Source: Malania oleifera (taxonomy: Eukaryota; Streptophyta; Magnoliopsida; Santalales; Ximeniaceae). Taken from it: 64,000 nucleotides of DNA. The DNA is taken from positions 67,761,601 through 67,825,600 of the forward strand of contig NC_080428.1 in NCBI RefSeq assembly GCF_029873635.1, in the 5' to 3' direction. Below the pieces are notes generated by a model that was given only the letters and a program-made list of their open reading frames with translations, was not told the DNA's origin and ran no database searches. Below are positions 35,806 through 47,513 of the stretch, piece after piece. Numbering within the stretch: the stretch's first letter is position 1; every line of letters begins with the position of its first letter. The position numbers and the translations under genes are program-made.

Positions 35806-36200
35806 GTGGGGGGTAAGGTATTTTTGAGAATCGCTCCGATGAAAGGAGTGACGAGATTTAAGAAGAATGGCAAGTTGAGCCCGAGGTACATCGTACCATT
35901 CGAGGTTCTTGAGCGAGTGGGTCTGGCAGCCTACAAGATTGCATTACTCCCAGCACTCTCGAGGGTCCACAATGTGTTTCAAGTATCCATGTTGAGGAGG
36001 TACGTGTTGGATCCTTCACATGTTATTAGCTGCGAGGATGTCGATATTGAGGATACTTTAGCGTATGAGGAGATGTTCAGATTCTGGACCATAAAGTTCA
36101 GAAGCTTCGTACCAAAGATATACTGTTAGTGAAGGTATTGTGGCGAAATCACGAGGTTAAGGAAGCTTCTTGAGAACTGGAAACGGAAATACACTGGAAG
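35806..36200 (+). pseudogene. Integrase C-terminus and chromodomain remnant
   Basis: 'SPRYIVPFEVLERVG' corresponds to the GPF/Y module. After 'HNVFQVSMLRRYV' the frame shifts by one near 36078. In the shifted frame, 'LLVKVLWRNHEVKEAS' (about 36116-36163) is the chromodomain block of Tekay-type elements, followed by stops. Chromodomains guide integration to particular chromatin; this one is non-functional. Confidence 0.8.
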
Positions 36201-36468
36201 TATCCATAGTTGTTCTGAGTATGTGTACATTTCTCTACTTTGGGTTGGGATAGGTGGTTAGTCGTGGGGAGTGTATACTATTATGAACTCCTGAGACGAT
36301 TGTATATGTAACCATAGTATTTCTCCGCCATAAGTGAGGGTATGTATATGATCTGACGGGACTGCGTTATAGTAGTCGGCGATTTTCTTTGTTAAGTCGA
36401 GTGTATATCTAATTTCATGAATGAGTTTATGAATAAGAGATAGCAAATTTCGAGGACAAAATTTTTGT

Positions 36469-36480
36469 AAGGAGGGGAGG
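36469..36480 (+). other. Polypurine tract
   Basis: 'aaggaggggagg' stands two bases before the TG of the 3' LTR, the expected place for plus-strand priming. Confidence 0.85.
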
Positions 36481-36481
36481 T

Positions 36482-38322
36482 TGTAAGAACCTGAACCATA
36501 ATAGATAGGTTTAATTAATGAAGAGAGGGGCGAGATGGTAATTAAATAGGCTTCGTCGACGAAGCCAGAGTTCGTCGACAAAGGCCTTACATTTCTCATC
36601 GACGAGGTGCAGCGGTTCGTTGACGAGGAGAAGCCGAGAGGTTTTTGGGAGTGCGACAAATTCAGAGGCTCGTCGACGAGGAGAAGCCGAGGAGTTTCAA
36701 AAATCGAAAATCCTAGGCTCGTCGACGAGCTATCTACATGGTCTCGTCGACGAGAAGTGGCCGGGTCAAAGGGCTATAAATAGATATTTTCATTACTTCT
36801 CAGCTAAGAAATTTCATTTTCTCTCTTTATCTCTCTAAAACTTTTCCTACTCTCCATCTCTCTAGAATTCTTCATCATTCATCACGAGAATCGTTAATTC
36901 GAAGTTGCCATGAGGATCATGAAAGGATTCTTTACAAGTTCTATGGATTGGATTTTTGGTTTGGTTATTTTTGGGTTTCAACGTAAAATCGAGGTAAGGC
37001 TCGGTTTTCATTTATGTTCCAGTAGTTTTGTAGAGAATGGAGTCGTGAGTATATTATGTACTGTACGTTGTAGGTTTTGGAACTCGGTTCGCTGTTTAGG
37101 GACCTTGGAGTTCGGGATTTGCCATTTGGGGAAAAGGTAAGGGGATTCAATTTATGTCGGTTATTTTTGAAATCCAACTCGATGGAACTGTGGTCCACAG
37201 TCATGTGTGAATTTTGGTTACTCATTTGGGGGGATCTAACGGGTAAAACTATGGGTTTTTCATGATTACAGTTTTGGGAAAAATGGGGTATTGGGTTGCA
37301 TCCCTAGTTTTATTGGAAAAACTGTATGTATATGATGATTTATACTGTGTAATAGGGATGGTCGTGCCTTGACTTTATTTAAGTTGTATATGTTTAGAAA
37401 ACCGTGATTTTAGATTACCAAATGGGCATGGTATGTTTGGTTATGTGAGCACGCATAGTTGTGTTTTGTGGAATGCAATTGGAACTAGGTTCTGAGTTGT
37501 TCCAGGTACTGAGAGTGTCCGGCTCTATATCCATGGGCGTATGAAATTGCTAGGTCAAGTTTGGCAAGAGTGTCCGGCTCTATATCCGAGGGCTTGAGCC
37601 TTACCGACTAATCACCGAAGGGTGTGGATCCACCAGTTTGCGCCGGTACGATGCCATGAGAGCCTAGGGCTACGCCATATGCCGGTGGCGCCGTGTATCG
37701 TGGGTCAGCTACGGGCTGATGTCGGGTATCGCGGGGCTGGCTTCGGGCCGAAGAGTGTGACGACACCGGGTTGCTTGATCATGTGTGTGCGTGCTTGTAT
37801 GCACTACTGTGAACTTAGTACTGGAACTGCATTTAATTGTGTATGTGTTGTGTATCATGACAACACTCGAATATCACACACTGATATAACTTGTATTCTA
37901 GTGAGAGGTGTCTCACCCCTACTGTACGTACATATTTTCAGGTCCTTCCGGTAACCAGAACTAGTTTCTTGGTGTAGGAGCGTAGTGGTCGGTGTACTGC
38001 GGATAGCGCTTGGGTAAGTGCTAGGACTTTTGTTCTTGGGTTGTCATTTTGGGGTATGGTTGATAACCGAGTTTATGTATCGTGTTATGGAACTTGGACT
38101 CCTATTGTATAAACTCTGGTATGGTATTGTACGTATATGCATAGAATGACCTTTTTCCGCTGCGTATATTCTGTTTTATATGGATGTGTATAGGGTGCCT
38201 AGGAACCCCACGGGGGCGGACCCTCGTCCATTGTATTGTATTGATGGTATTTTGTATAATATAAGGACACGTTAGGTTACTAATTCACCCCTGGGTCCAA
38301 TTATCGGGTTCGAGGCATGACA
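36482..38322 (+). repeat. 3' LTR of the chromovirus
   Basis: 1841 bp, TGTAAGAACC..GGCATGACA. The TATA box is at 36775-36782 and the palindrome array at 36550-36760 has fewer units than in the 5' LTR. Confidence 0.92.
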
Positions 38323-38327
38323 GATGG

Positions 38328-38446
38328 TGCTTACCCTATGCCCGAAGGCAGGGTCACCTGAAATTACTGCATCGGACGGAGTCCCGAAATTTTTGCATTT
38401 AGGAGTACTTTACCTAGGCCACCAATCGCCTTTCCCATATCCACAC
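38328..38446 (-). mobile_element. Oldest LTR of the nest, segment 2 of 4
   Basis: This continues the sequence broken at 27264 ('cttaccctatgcccgaagg', a block shared with related LTRs) and runs to the solo LTR at 38447. Confidence 0.7.
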
Positions 38447-40435
38447 TGTAACGACCTGCTTAATTAACTGGTTTTTTTTTATACCATAATATCTAACATG
38501 CTCTGATACCATACTATAGAAAAATCCAATTATAAACCTAAGCAGCAAGAAGCGGAAATCATATAACATAACCATAAAACATTACATACAATACCAGAGT
38601 TCAGAAATGTTTTCCCAAAATATATACATATCACTGTTCCCCAAAATACCCTCTACTAGTTAGGGTATACAAAATCATTCCCAAAAATGTACTCACTCTC
38701 GGTCAGGGCACTACAGAAGCCCCTCTATTTGAGAGCCTAGTCTGCTCGCCTACCTGGATCACCTGAAAAATATTTCAACACTGGGATGAGCCAACGCTCA
38801 GTAAAAAGAAATATGCTATGACTAGTGTGTGGCAAATGAGCTACTATATATCATGAAATCTGTTTTCATATAAACATGAATAACTGAATGCAAAAGTATA
38901 GTGTAATTAATAAAATACACCACCCCTTTCCATGTTGCTTAACATAGTAGTATTTTAGGTTATAATTCAAAATACTTCTAGTGTACATAAGTAGAGTCCC
39001 TGTTTCTGTAAATTCGTACGTATGTAATAGTAACTGAAATTGTTCCCTGTGGCTATCTGTGTCATGACATGCCCCCTCATGACAAGGTTGTGCGGCTCGT
39101 AGGCTAGATTTACCCTGGCTGGCCAATCAGGAATAAATCACTGAACTCCATCAATCGACCTGCCCACCTCAACCCATATCTGGATGGGGAGCCTACCCTC
39201 TTCAAGGGCCTAGGTGGTCGACCTTACCACGTATTATCTGAATAGGTGGTTGCACTCATAAAGTAACATAATATCTGTAGCAACGGTACCGTGCTCTGTA
39301 GCTGCAAGTCCAACAGGGTCTGATATCATATAATATATTTCTATACATATCTATTTGATTTACCATGATTCTGAAGTATTCGTAATAACCATGATGTTGC
39401 ATAACTGTACTGTAATTCATATGTCGTAATACTGAAAACTGAATAATCATAACATTGAAACTGCATAATCATAATACTGATATTCGTGTAATCATGGTAC
39501 TGAGATCCGTATAATCATGGTACTAAAAATCCATAAAATCATAGTACTGAAATTCACATAATCATGGTACTGGAATTCATAAAATCATGAAACTAGCATT
39601 CGTAAAACATATACCCATACCATATTCATATTCATAAGCTTCACCATACTTAAATACATAATTTTCATAATTAAATAAGTTGTATAGTATTTTAAAAAAT
39701 ACCTAACATAACATATTTCTTTTACCTTAACTTTGAAAAGCCCCTATGAGATACTAGCATAACACCCACAGGGCCTCCTACAAAACACCTTGAAACCAAC
39801 ATATGTCAGAACATAATATCAGTATTTTTCTTCCTACATTATTTCATATAACTGCCATAAGACCAAAAATAGGTTAAAAGGCCTTACCCTGAATTTGGGA
39901 TGAAATCCAACTCTGTTTTCTCGATGATCTGCTCCGGCAGATTTGCAGAGAACTCTGCCAAGAGTGTCGTGGTAGCTTCGAATCGTCGATCCGGTGACTG
40001 GTGGGGCCGGAATCGAAGAGAGAAGGGAGAGAGTGGCGTAGAGAGAGAGAGAGAGGCGGGGTGAAAATGAGTAAAAAATCCAGTTTTTAGCTATTTATAG
40101 GGCCAGATTCGTCGACGAGACACGTCACCTCGTCGACGAGTCCTTCATTAAATTCTTCGACGAAGCCCTGTATTCGTCGACAAAATTCAGAGCAACCAAA
40201 ACCTCGCTCAGTATTTTCTCGTCGACAAAGTCCTGTGTTCGTCGACGAAATTCCTTAACCACTCGTCGACGAAGCCCTATATTCGTCGACGAGTCCTGAC
40301 AATTCCTTGAATTTATTTTATTCTCCAAAATGCAATGTCGTCGATGAAACAAAGTCTACGGCCTCCTTATGTTTTTGTTTCTATTTCTCTTCCTCTTATT
40401 ATTATTAAAATGCTAGTATTTTTCGGGTCACTACA
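38447..40435 (-). mobile_element. Solo LTR, minus orientation
   Basis: 1989 bp, TGTAACGACC..GGGTCACTACA on the + strand, with a perfect duplication CACAC (38442-38446, 40436-40440). On the minus strand the palindrome array (40345 down to 40108) lies just upstream of TATAAATAG (40100-40091). It carries the same 23-24 bp minisatellite (about 39460-39600) as the fragment at 1-1303, so these two form one subfamily. Confidence 0.95.
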
Positions 40436-40440
40436 CACAC

Positions 40441-41562
40441 TCTATCTAAGACGTGTGGTTGCACCCCTACAATATATATATAGCTACGGTACTGTACTTA
40501 TAACATAACATCATATCAACAGGGCTTTATAGTCATATATTGCAATTTACATTATATAAAACTAAAATCATAATTCATTTTCATGAAACTACATAAAACA
40601 ATAGCTGTTCGTAGTTCTATAAAAATATATGTTGTATACTGACTCGGTAAAAATCACCATATCATATCTGTTATAAATTGTCTCGGTAAAAATTGACATA
40701 TCATAAACTCGGCATCTAGCTGTCATATTACATATCGACATATAGCCGCCGTATCATATCTCAGCATATAGTCGTCATATCATATCATTATTACACAAAA
40801 CTTGCTCATTTATGCCAATTAAAACTGTACTCATGCCACACAATTTTTCATCAGGTAATTCATAAATACATAACTGCTTAAGAAAATAAATTCTGTACTG
40901 AAAATAGGGGTATGAGTATCTCCAAGTTGTTATTTTACTAAAAATATAGATATATATAACTAAATATAGGGAACACGGAAGTAATCAACCGTATCACCTT
41001 TGGTTCGTTGTAAAATACCCCTATGGTTTCAAATCCCAAATTCCCAACTAGTGAAAACGTTCCAAAAGTCGAGTACTTTAATATAAAAATACCATATTTG
41101 AATTTAATCGATTGGTTTTGAAAATAAAGTCAGTTAACAGAACCCTAGGCTTAGAAACCCTAGAAAAGCTATAATTTTACACATATAAACATTTCTAACA
41201 TTTTAAATCGATAAAATCTATAAGATTAGCTGACATAATATAATCCCCTTACATGTTTTCCTGAAAAACGCCCCAAGAAACCCTAGCTTTTTGAAGTGGG
41301 GCCTGAAATACATAGATAAGAAATCCACTCCGCTAGACTTGTAGAGAAATACTCCTAGATCTTAGTGATAACTTCCGATTGTTGAATCTGGCGACGATCG
41401 GCGATAAAATCGATGAGAGAGAGAGTATAGTTCGTAGGTTAGAGAGAGAGAAAGAGAGAAAAGATTTATTTTCAAAATATCTTATGTTTCTTCTCCTTTA
41501 AGTCTTTGACCCGACCACCCTCGTCGACGAAGTGGAGCATTCGTCGACGAGCCGTAGAAGGT
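40441..41562 (-). mobile_element. Oldest LTR of the nest, segment 3 of 4
   Basis: Continues from 38446. It contains a diverged tandem block around 40640-40790 ('catatcatatc' spaced units), a purine-rich GA stretch (41415-41460) and two TCGTCGACGA palindromes (41521, 41541). It is cut by the copia-type solo LTR at 41563. Confidence 0.75.
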
Positions 41563-42214
41563 TGTTAGCTTTACCGTGATCCCAAGAGGGGGGGGTGAAT
41601 TGGTATTTTAAAATTGATGTCCTAGGTCGATACCCTAACAACAGTATTTTCACAACCTTAAAATCAATCTAGTGCAAGCACAATAAATCAATTGTAATAT
41701 GTAGCGGAAATTAAATAACACAACATAATCAACCAAACATGACCAGAAAGTAATAAAAATAAGTGACACCCAGAAGTGTTATCGAGGTTTGGCAAATTGC
41801 CTACGTACCTGCCTTGGCTAACAAGTACAAGGATTACCACTATAATGCTCACTTAAGTGGGTGCAGCGGCACCTAAACAACCAAGTCAATTAGCATAGGG
41901 CTAACCTCAACCTTTACACACAATCCTTACCAAGCTGGATTACTGCCCCCTCAGGTCACGTCTGGAATACAACAGTAGGTTCACAATAATGAAATCGGTA
42001 TTGTGATTATACTTTCATGTAAAGCAGACATGTACCCAATATAAATAGTCACATACACCACTAAATGATATAATGAAGTAAGCTCAATGTGGTCTAAATG
42101 TTTACTCTCAAATATTTATGTAAGTGTTGCAATCAGTGCGTGAGAGTATAAATAATATGATCTTTGTGTCAAAATAATGATTTCAATCACAATTGTAACG
42201 ATCTGCACCTTTTT

Positions 42215-42251
<37 letters not shown>

Positions 42252-43224
42252 AATAAATTATCATCACATCATACATTCCAACTCAGCAGGTCACAATCCA
42301 CCTGGGCCCGTGGGCACCAGGGATATAACAAAACATACAGCAGAAGCCTACGCAGCAGAAAGTATAAAATCATATACATCTCATCATAATGTGCATAACA
42401 CATACCAGAGTCACTACAATTACTATCTCACAGTATATACCTCTCAAAAATGAAATCTAGGGACAATCCCCCACAAAACCTAACTGTCCCTACCAAAAAC
42501 TTACCCTTCCAAAGAGGGCAAACAACTGATCTAGATCAGGGGGGCTTTTCCCGCTCTCCTATCAGGGGCTCCTGAAAAATGTATAAGATTTAGGGGTGAG
42601 ACACCTCTCAGTAAGGGAAATAAACTAATACCAGTGTATGGCAACATGAGTATTCTATGTTCTACATATACCATACATAACATATTCAATACTGTTTATC
42701 AAATCTGGGAAAACATACATATATATCAACATATAGCAGAATATACTGCATTTTCATAAACATATCTCATCTCATACACTAATAATAACATAAAACAATC
42801 CTGGTAGGTTAGCTGGTTGTTGTCATGTATTACCCCCACATGACTGGGTTGTGTGGCCCGAAGGCGGGACCTAACAATGGTTGGTCGACCACTGCCAAGT
42901 CAAACAGTAGTCTGTAGGTCCGATGGGTCTACCCAGACTGGTCCGTACACCAGGGGCGATAACAGCACACTTCTTGAAAATAACCACATCGACCATCCAA
43001 TCTCACACCACTCCGTACAGCGGCGTTAACACAGATATCATGATTACGAGGACCATGGACACATAGCAACGATACCGTGCAAGTGCTAGCCTAGACCAAG
43101 CCAACTAGGTTCTGATATCATATACATATACTAAAACCGTGATATATAAATATCTCATATCATTTATTTTCACATCAATCATATCATTTCACATATATAT
43201 ATATACGTGTATCATGAAAATCAT

Positions 43225-43445
43225 CGGCCCGTACGTCGGTATTACACATTTTAACATAGCACGGCCCGTACGCCGGCAAATCACATAGTACAGCCCGTAC
43301 GCTGGCAAACCACATAGCACAGCCCGTACGCTGGCAAATCACATAACACGGCCCGTACGCCAGCAAATCTCAACCACATAGCACGGCTCGTACGCCAGCA
43401 AATCACATATACATATAAAAATATCTCGGTCCATACGCCGGTTTT
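43225..43445. repeat. 29-bp tandem repeat with CGTACG core in LTR
   Basis: CGTACG occurs at 43267, 43296, 43325 and 43354 at exact 29-bp spacing, with looser copies at 43230, 43389 and 43434. Each unit is like 'cacggcccgtacgccggcaa' followed by 'atcacatag'. The sister LTR at 30329-32604 has fewer copies (31430-31610), partly broken by a TA tract. Confidence 0.9.
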
Positions 43446-44115
43446 CTATCATAGAAATCCATATCGTCCCCATTAAAAAAAAAACAGTATTTCACAACAT
43501 TTTTATACTCATGCCACACTAAACAAATTTTCTACGTATTCAACATATCATCATTTAAACAGTATTTTCCAAATATAAATCATATATATAAATATATTTA
43601 TTTTTCTTGAAACCAGATGCTATATATATATACATACATTTTCTCAAAACAAAACTAACTTAGTTTATCCCCTTACCTGATTCCTGAAAAGCCCCTAAGA
43701 AAATCTTCCCCGTACCCACAAGGTTCTCAACTCAACACCCTGAAAATGAAAACTCATAGAATTAAAATTTAGTATTTTCGTACGTACAACATTTTTTATA
43801 ACTACCACTAAGTCAAATTCAACTTAAAAAGTCTTACCTCAACTTACGGATGATTCCCAACATTCCCAATCAACACCCTGGAACTGAAAATTTTCAGTAT
43901 TAAAATTCAGTATTTTTACGCGTATATCACTTTCTTCAACTGTCAAAAATCCAAATATTGAATATAAAGCCTTACCTTGGATTTGGGATGAAATCCAGCT
44001 TCGTTTCCCTGACGATCCGCTCCGGCAGACTTATAGAGAACTTCGCCAGGAGCGTCGTGGTGGCTTCAGTTTGTCGATCCGGCGTAAAACTAGCCCGAAA
44101 TCGAAGAGAGAGTCG

Positions 44116-44120
<5 letters not shown>

Positions 44121-44153
<33 letters not shown>

Positions 44154-44221
44154 CTCACACCCACCAAAAAATCCAATTCAATTTGGATTTTACTTTCAAA
44201 GCTTCTTAAAGAAGCTTGTGT

Positions 44222-44273
<52 letters not shown>

Positions 44274-44318
44274 GTAAACATTTATTAAAGTGTAGCTTCT
44301 TGAAGAAGCTTTTATACT

Positions 44319-44381
<63 letters not shown>

Positions 44382-44397
44382 CATGCTTTAATATTTA

Positions 44398-44433
<36 letters not shown>
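44121..44433. repeat. Cluster of GA, TA and AC microsatellites
   Basis: (GA)n at 44121-44147, (TA)n at 44226-44268, mixed AT/AC/AT at 44319-44384 and (AT)n at 44402-44433, all inside the solo LTR. The open frames of repeated Ile-Tyr here are artefacts of these tracts. Confidence 0.9.
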
Positions 44434-44439
<6 letters not shown>

Positions 44440-46014
44440 CCTTATCATACTATTCATTTTACTTGTTAATTTAATTAATTTATTTTATTTTATTATTTTA
44501 TTATTATTTTTTTTTCTAGGTTACTACAACAATACTCAAACAAAGATACTAACCATATTTCAAATATTTCAACAAATGATTTTTCTCAAAGTATTAGCCT
44601 CAAGAGATATTTAGATTTTGTTTGTAAAAATGGTTTGATTTTTGTGTTCAAAAGATAATGCTAATAAAAGAATATTGCGACAAAGATATTTAGAACATAA
44701 GCAAATATCTCTCCAAGAATTTTTCTCAAAATGAAACACATGAGATATTTGAAAATGATTTGAAAATATTTTTAGCAACCAAAATCGAATGAAAACTCCT
44801 TAAGATATTGCAATAATAATGCCACACTCAGAAGCTCAAATGAAGTTTTCTTAGGGAAGACTTATTGATAAAGTCTCTTAAGGAAAACTTAAGGTCTTGC
44901 TCTTAAACAAAATAATCTCAATCAATCACAAATTGGAGAAAGCAAACCTTTAAGGTAAGAACACTTAATTCACACTTACAAAGGGATTTTTGGCAATATG
45001 GTAAGGTAAGTATGAGTGTAAGATACTTGGAAGTGAGTATGAGAGATTTTGGATTTCAGAGAATTTTCACTAATCAAGTTTGCTAATTAGTTCCTAATCT
45101 TAACAAATGAGGGGGTATATATAGACTACCCCATAATTATAACCATCTAGGACACATAGGGTATTATTAGTATTCTTTTAAACCATTTTAACCCAATTAA
45201 CCCCATTTAAAAAATTTAACCGCAGTAAAAATAATATGGCAACCCGAGAGCACCGGTCGACCGGACTTGAGGTTCGATTGACCCAGTGGCGAAGTTCGAT
45301 CGACCGGGTAAAATTTGAACTGAAAGTTCGGTCAATCAAACTAGGGTTCTCAAAGGCGATTTTTCATTTCTGCGCGGTTCGGTCGACCATGTGAATTTGA
45401 ACTAAGTGGTTCGGTCGATTGGGGCGGTTGGCCAAAGCCACATGGGGACTTGGTCGATCAGGTGTTTAGCTTAATCATTAGGTGCAGTCGACCGTATGAT
45501 CAAACGTTTGACTTGGAGAGAATTCGGTCGACCAGGTGACTTGAACTGGGCAGGGTTCGGTCGACCGTGCTATGGTCAAATTGTTGATCTGGTGACCGGT
45601 TCGGTCAAACGACATATTTTCGTTGTGAAGGTACGATCGATCGAAAATGCATTTTTAATGCATTTCGGTTCTATTTCCTTATGCATCACCCTAACCATAT
45701 AAATACATTATGTTTATACATGTATGAGTGTCCTAGGGTTATTCTAGGTCTTTTTCGTTTGAGCTTACCTATCATATCATGCATGTGATGCATTTGATTA
45801 TTACAACTTAGATCTTATTTACTATTACAGACTCATATTAAATAATGAATTGAAATATAATACAAATAAAGTCTTCAGAGTCTTCAACCTCTACTTCTTG
45901 TATCATCATTTTGATTTGCCAATTGTATATTGCACATATCCTCAGATAGCCATCGAATACAACAAGTATTTATCATTATCAAAATCAGGTGTGACCTATA
46001 AGGTCAACAAAGGT

Positions 46015-46594
46015 CGTTCGTCAACGACCACAAGGCTTCGTCAACGAGGCCATGCTGTCATTGTTTTTGAATTTTCCATCCCTCTCTTTTATTTATTTCT
46101 TTCTTTATTTCCTGGGTCGGGTTACTACCCTAGAACCATGTGGTGGTGTTCGATCGTCGATTTGGCTAAAGATTTGAGAAAATTTGAGGAGAGAGAAAGA
46201 GATTGCCTTATACCAGGAGTGGTGGCTGCGCCGCTTCTTTGACAAATTCACTCCTATTAAAATGTCGGTGGCGAAAAATGGAACCCAGAAGTATTTTCCG
46301 TTTTTCGATTGGTGCACGTTTGGCCGAGAAAATAGAGAAAAGAGGATGAGAGAGAGAGAGAGAGAGAGAGAGTGATTTTCTATTGGGGGTATGAAATTAT
46401 ATTTCATCTTCGTGAAGCTTCTAACTTTAGGAAGTTATATTATATATATTACATTAATATATTATATTATATTATTAAATTAATAATAATAATTTATTTA
46501 ATTCAATTAATTATTTAATTTAATTTATTTTTATTTTATTTTATTTTTAAATTTTGAATCACACTTTACTCACATATTATTTTTGGGTTGTTAC
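46015..46594 (-). mobile_element. Oldest LTR of the nest, segment 4 of 4
   Basis: Resumes directly at the AAGGT duplication with further TCGTCAACGA palindromes, then a GA tract (46349-46372), and ends 'ttgggttgttaca' at 46594, the TG end of the minus-strand LTR. The right flank is ctatt; no matching left copy was found. Confidence 0.75.
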
Positions 46595-47080
46595 ACTATT
46601 GATTAGAAGTATCAACTTTTATTTAGTTTGTTAATTATACTAAAGTTAAGTTTAAATTAATTCTATAATTATAATTCACTATATCACTTAAAATATATCA
46701 TAATTCAAAAAAATTAAGAAAAATTTAACACTAAATTGATTTTATCCAATTCCTTGATCACATCTTTTAATTCTAGAAAATTCTTTCCTTTTAAATATAG
46801 CAAAATTGAAATTAAAGTGAAAATAAATTAATTGGCATGTATTCAAGGAAGAATTAATTTTAATATTAAATGAAAGAAAAAGGGACACAAATGGAGAAAT
46901 GGTGATAAAAGAGAGAAATGGTGGTAATTTATTTTCAATCAATATAATGACTAATCGATCAGAACTAAAAAGGTCAAAACTCAAAAGGGAAAAAATTGAA
47001 AACCAGTAAAAATTTAGAATTTAGTTTTGAGCAGCAAAACTTTATTTTAATAAAGAAAAAAATATGACGAAAATTCTACA

Positions 47081-47119
<39 letters not shown>

Positions 47120-47513
47120 TATGTATGGATGTATAGTACCTTTTATTTTCATCGAATTTTCCAATCAAACAAGGAAACAGAGACCAAAACGCGTAGCGGC
47201 GAACGCGAACAAAAGCTCTCTCTCTCTCTCTGGCCAGCGATTTGGTCGGGTTTGCTATTCAGAGTCTTCATTCTCCAACCACTTTACGGTAGTTTCCTCT
47301 CCATTTCCTCCCTACTTTCTTTCCAAGAACCCCTCCGATCCGTTGTAAGCCTGTAACGTTTCCCGGCGTGATCCTGGGTTTTTTGGGTTTTCCTTTCTTA
47401 CTTTTCAGTTTTAAGATTTGTTTTTTTGTAATATATATATTCATGGCATGTATTGGTGAACTAACTTGTGGGTTTTGGTCTGCCGATTCCCAGGGAATTT
47501 GGGTCGGAGTCGA
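46595..47513 (+). promoter_or_regulatory. Promoter and 5' leader of the RING-CH gene
   Basis: AT-rich DNA leads into a (GT)n(AT)n tract (47084-47119), a CT tract at 47216-47230 and a leader. A leader intron is likely: a donor at 47344 (gttg|gtaagc-like 'ttgtaagcc') and an acceptor at 47493 ('gattcccag'), 21 bases before the ATG. No TATA box is assigned. Confidence 0.4.

Larger units (their letters stand above)
27265..38322 (+). mobile_element. Ty3/gypsy chromovirus (Tekay/Del-like), with nested insertion
   Basis: A complete element is bounded by TG..CA long terminal repeats and a perfect target duplication GATGG (27260-27264, 38323-38327). Order: 5' LTR, Met-type primer site, gag with CCHC knuckle, protease, reverse transcriptase, RNase H, integrase, chromodomain remnant, polypurine tract, 3' LTR. 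The integrase-last order and chromodomain place it among chromoviruses; the protein motifs look like the Tekay lineage. Without the nested solo LTR and its duplicated 5 bp it is about 8.8 kb. Gag-pol is a single frame broken by about 18 stops and a frameshift near 36078, so it cannot make its own proteins. Confidence 0.93.
42194..44528 (-). mobile_element. Solo LTR nested in the copia-type LTR, minus orientation
   Basis: 2335 bp, TGTAACGATC..GTTACTACA on the + strand, with a perfect duplication ACAAT (42189-42193, 44529-44533). It is closely related to the solo LTR in gag (30329-32604): same block order and the same 29-bp CGTACGGGCC repeats. Long TA, GA and AC tracts fill 44121-44433, and two 'agcttctt' inverted repeats lie at 44199 and 44294. 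Confidence 0.95.
41563..46009 (-). mobile_element. Copia-type solo LTR, minus orientation, with nested LTR
   Basis: On the minus strand it starts TGTTGACCTTATAGG and ends CTAACA, with a perfect duplication AAGGT (41558-41562, 46010-46014). The near-end 'gatcccaagagggggg' (+ strand) and the TGTTGACC start are typical of plant copia LTRs, though no coding part confirms the class. Without the nested LTR it is about 2.1 kb. A series of GGTCGACC-like palindromes (45255-45640) lies upstream, on the minus strand, of a TATA-like sequence near 45119. Confidence 0.85.
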
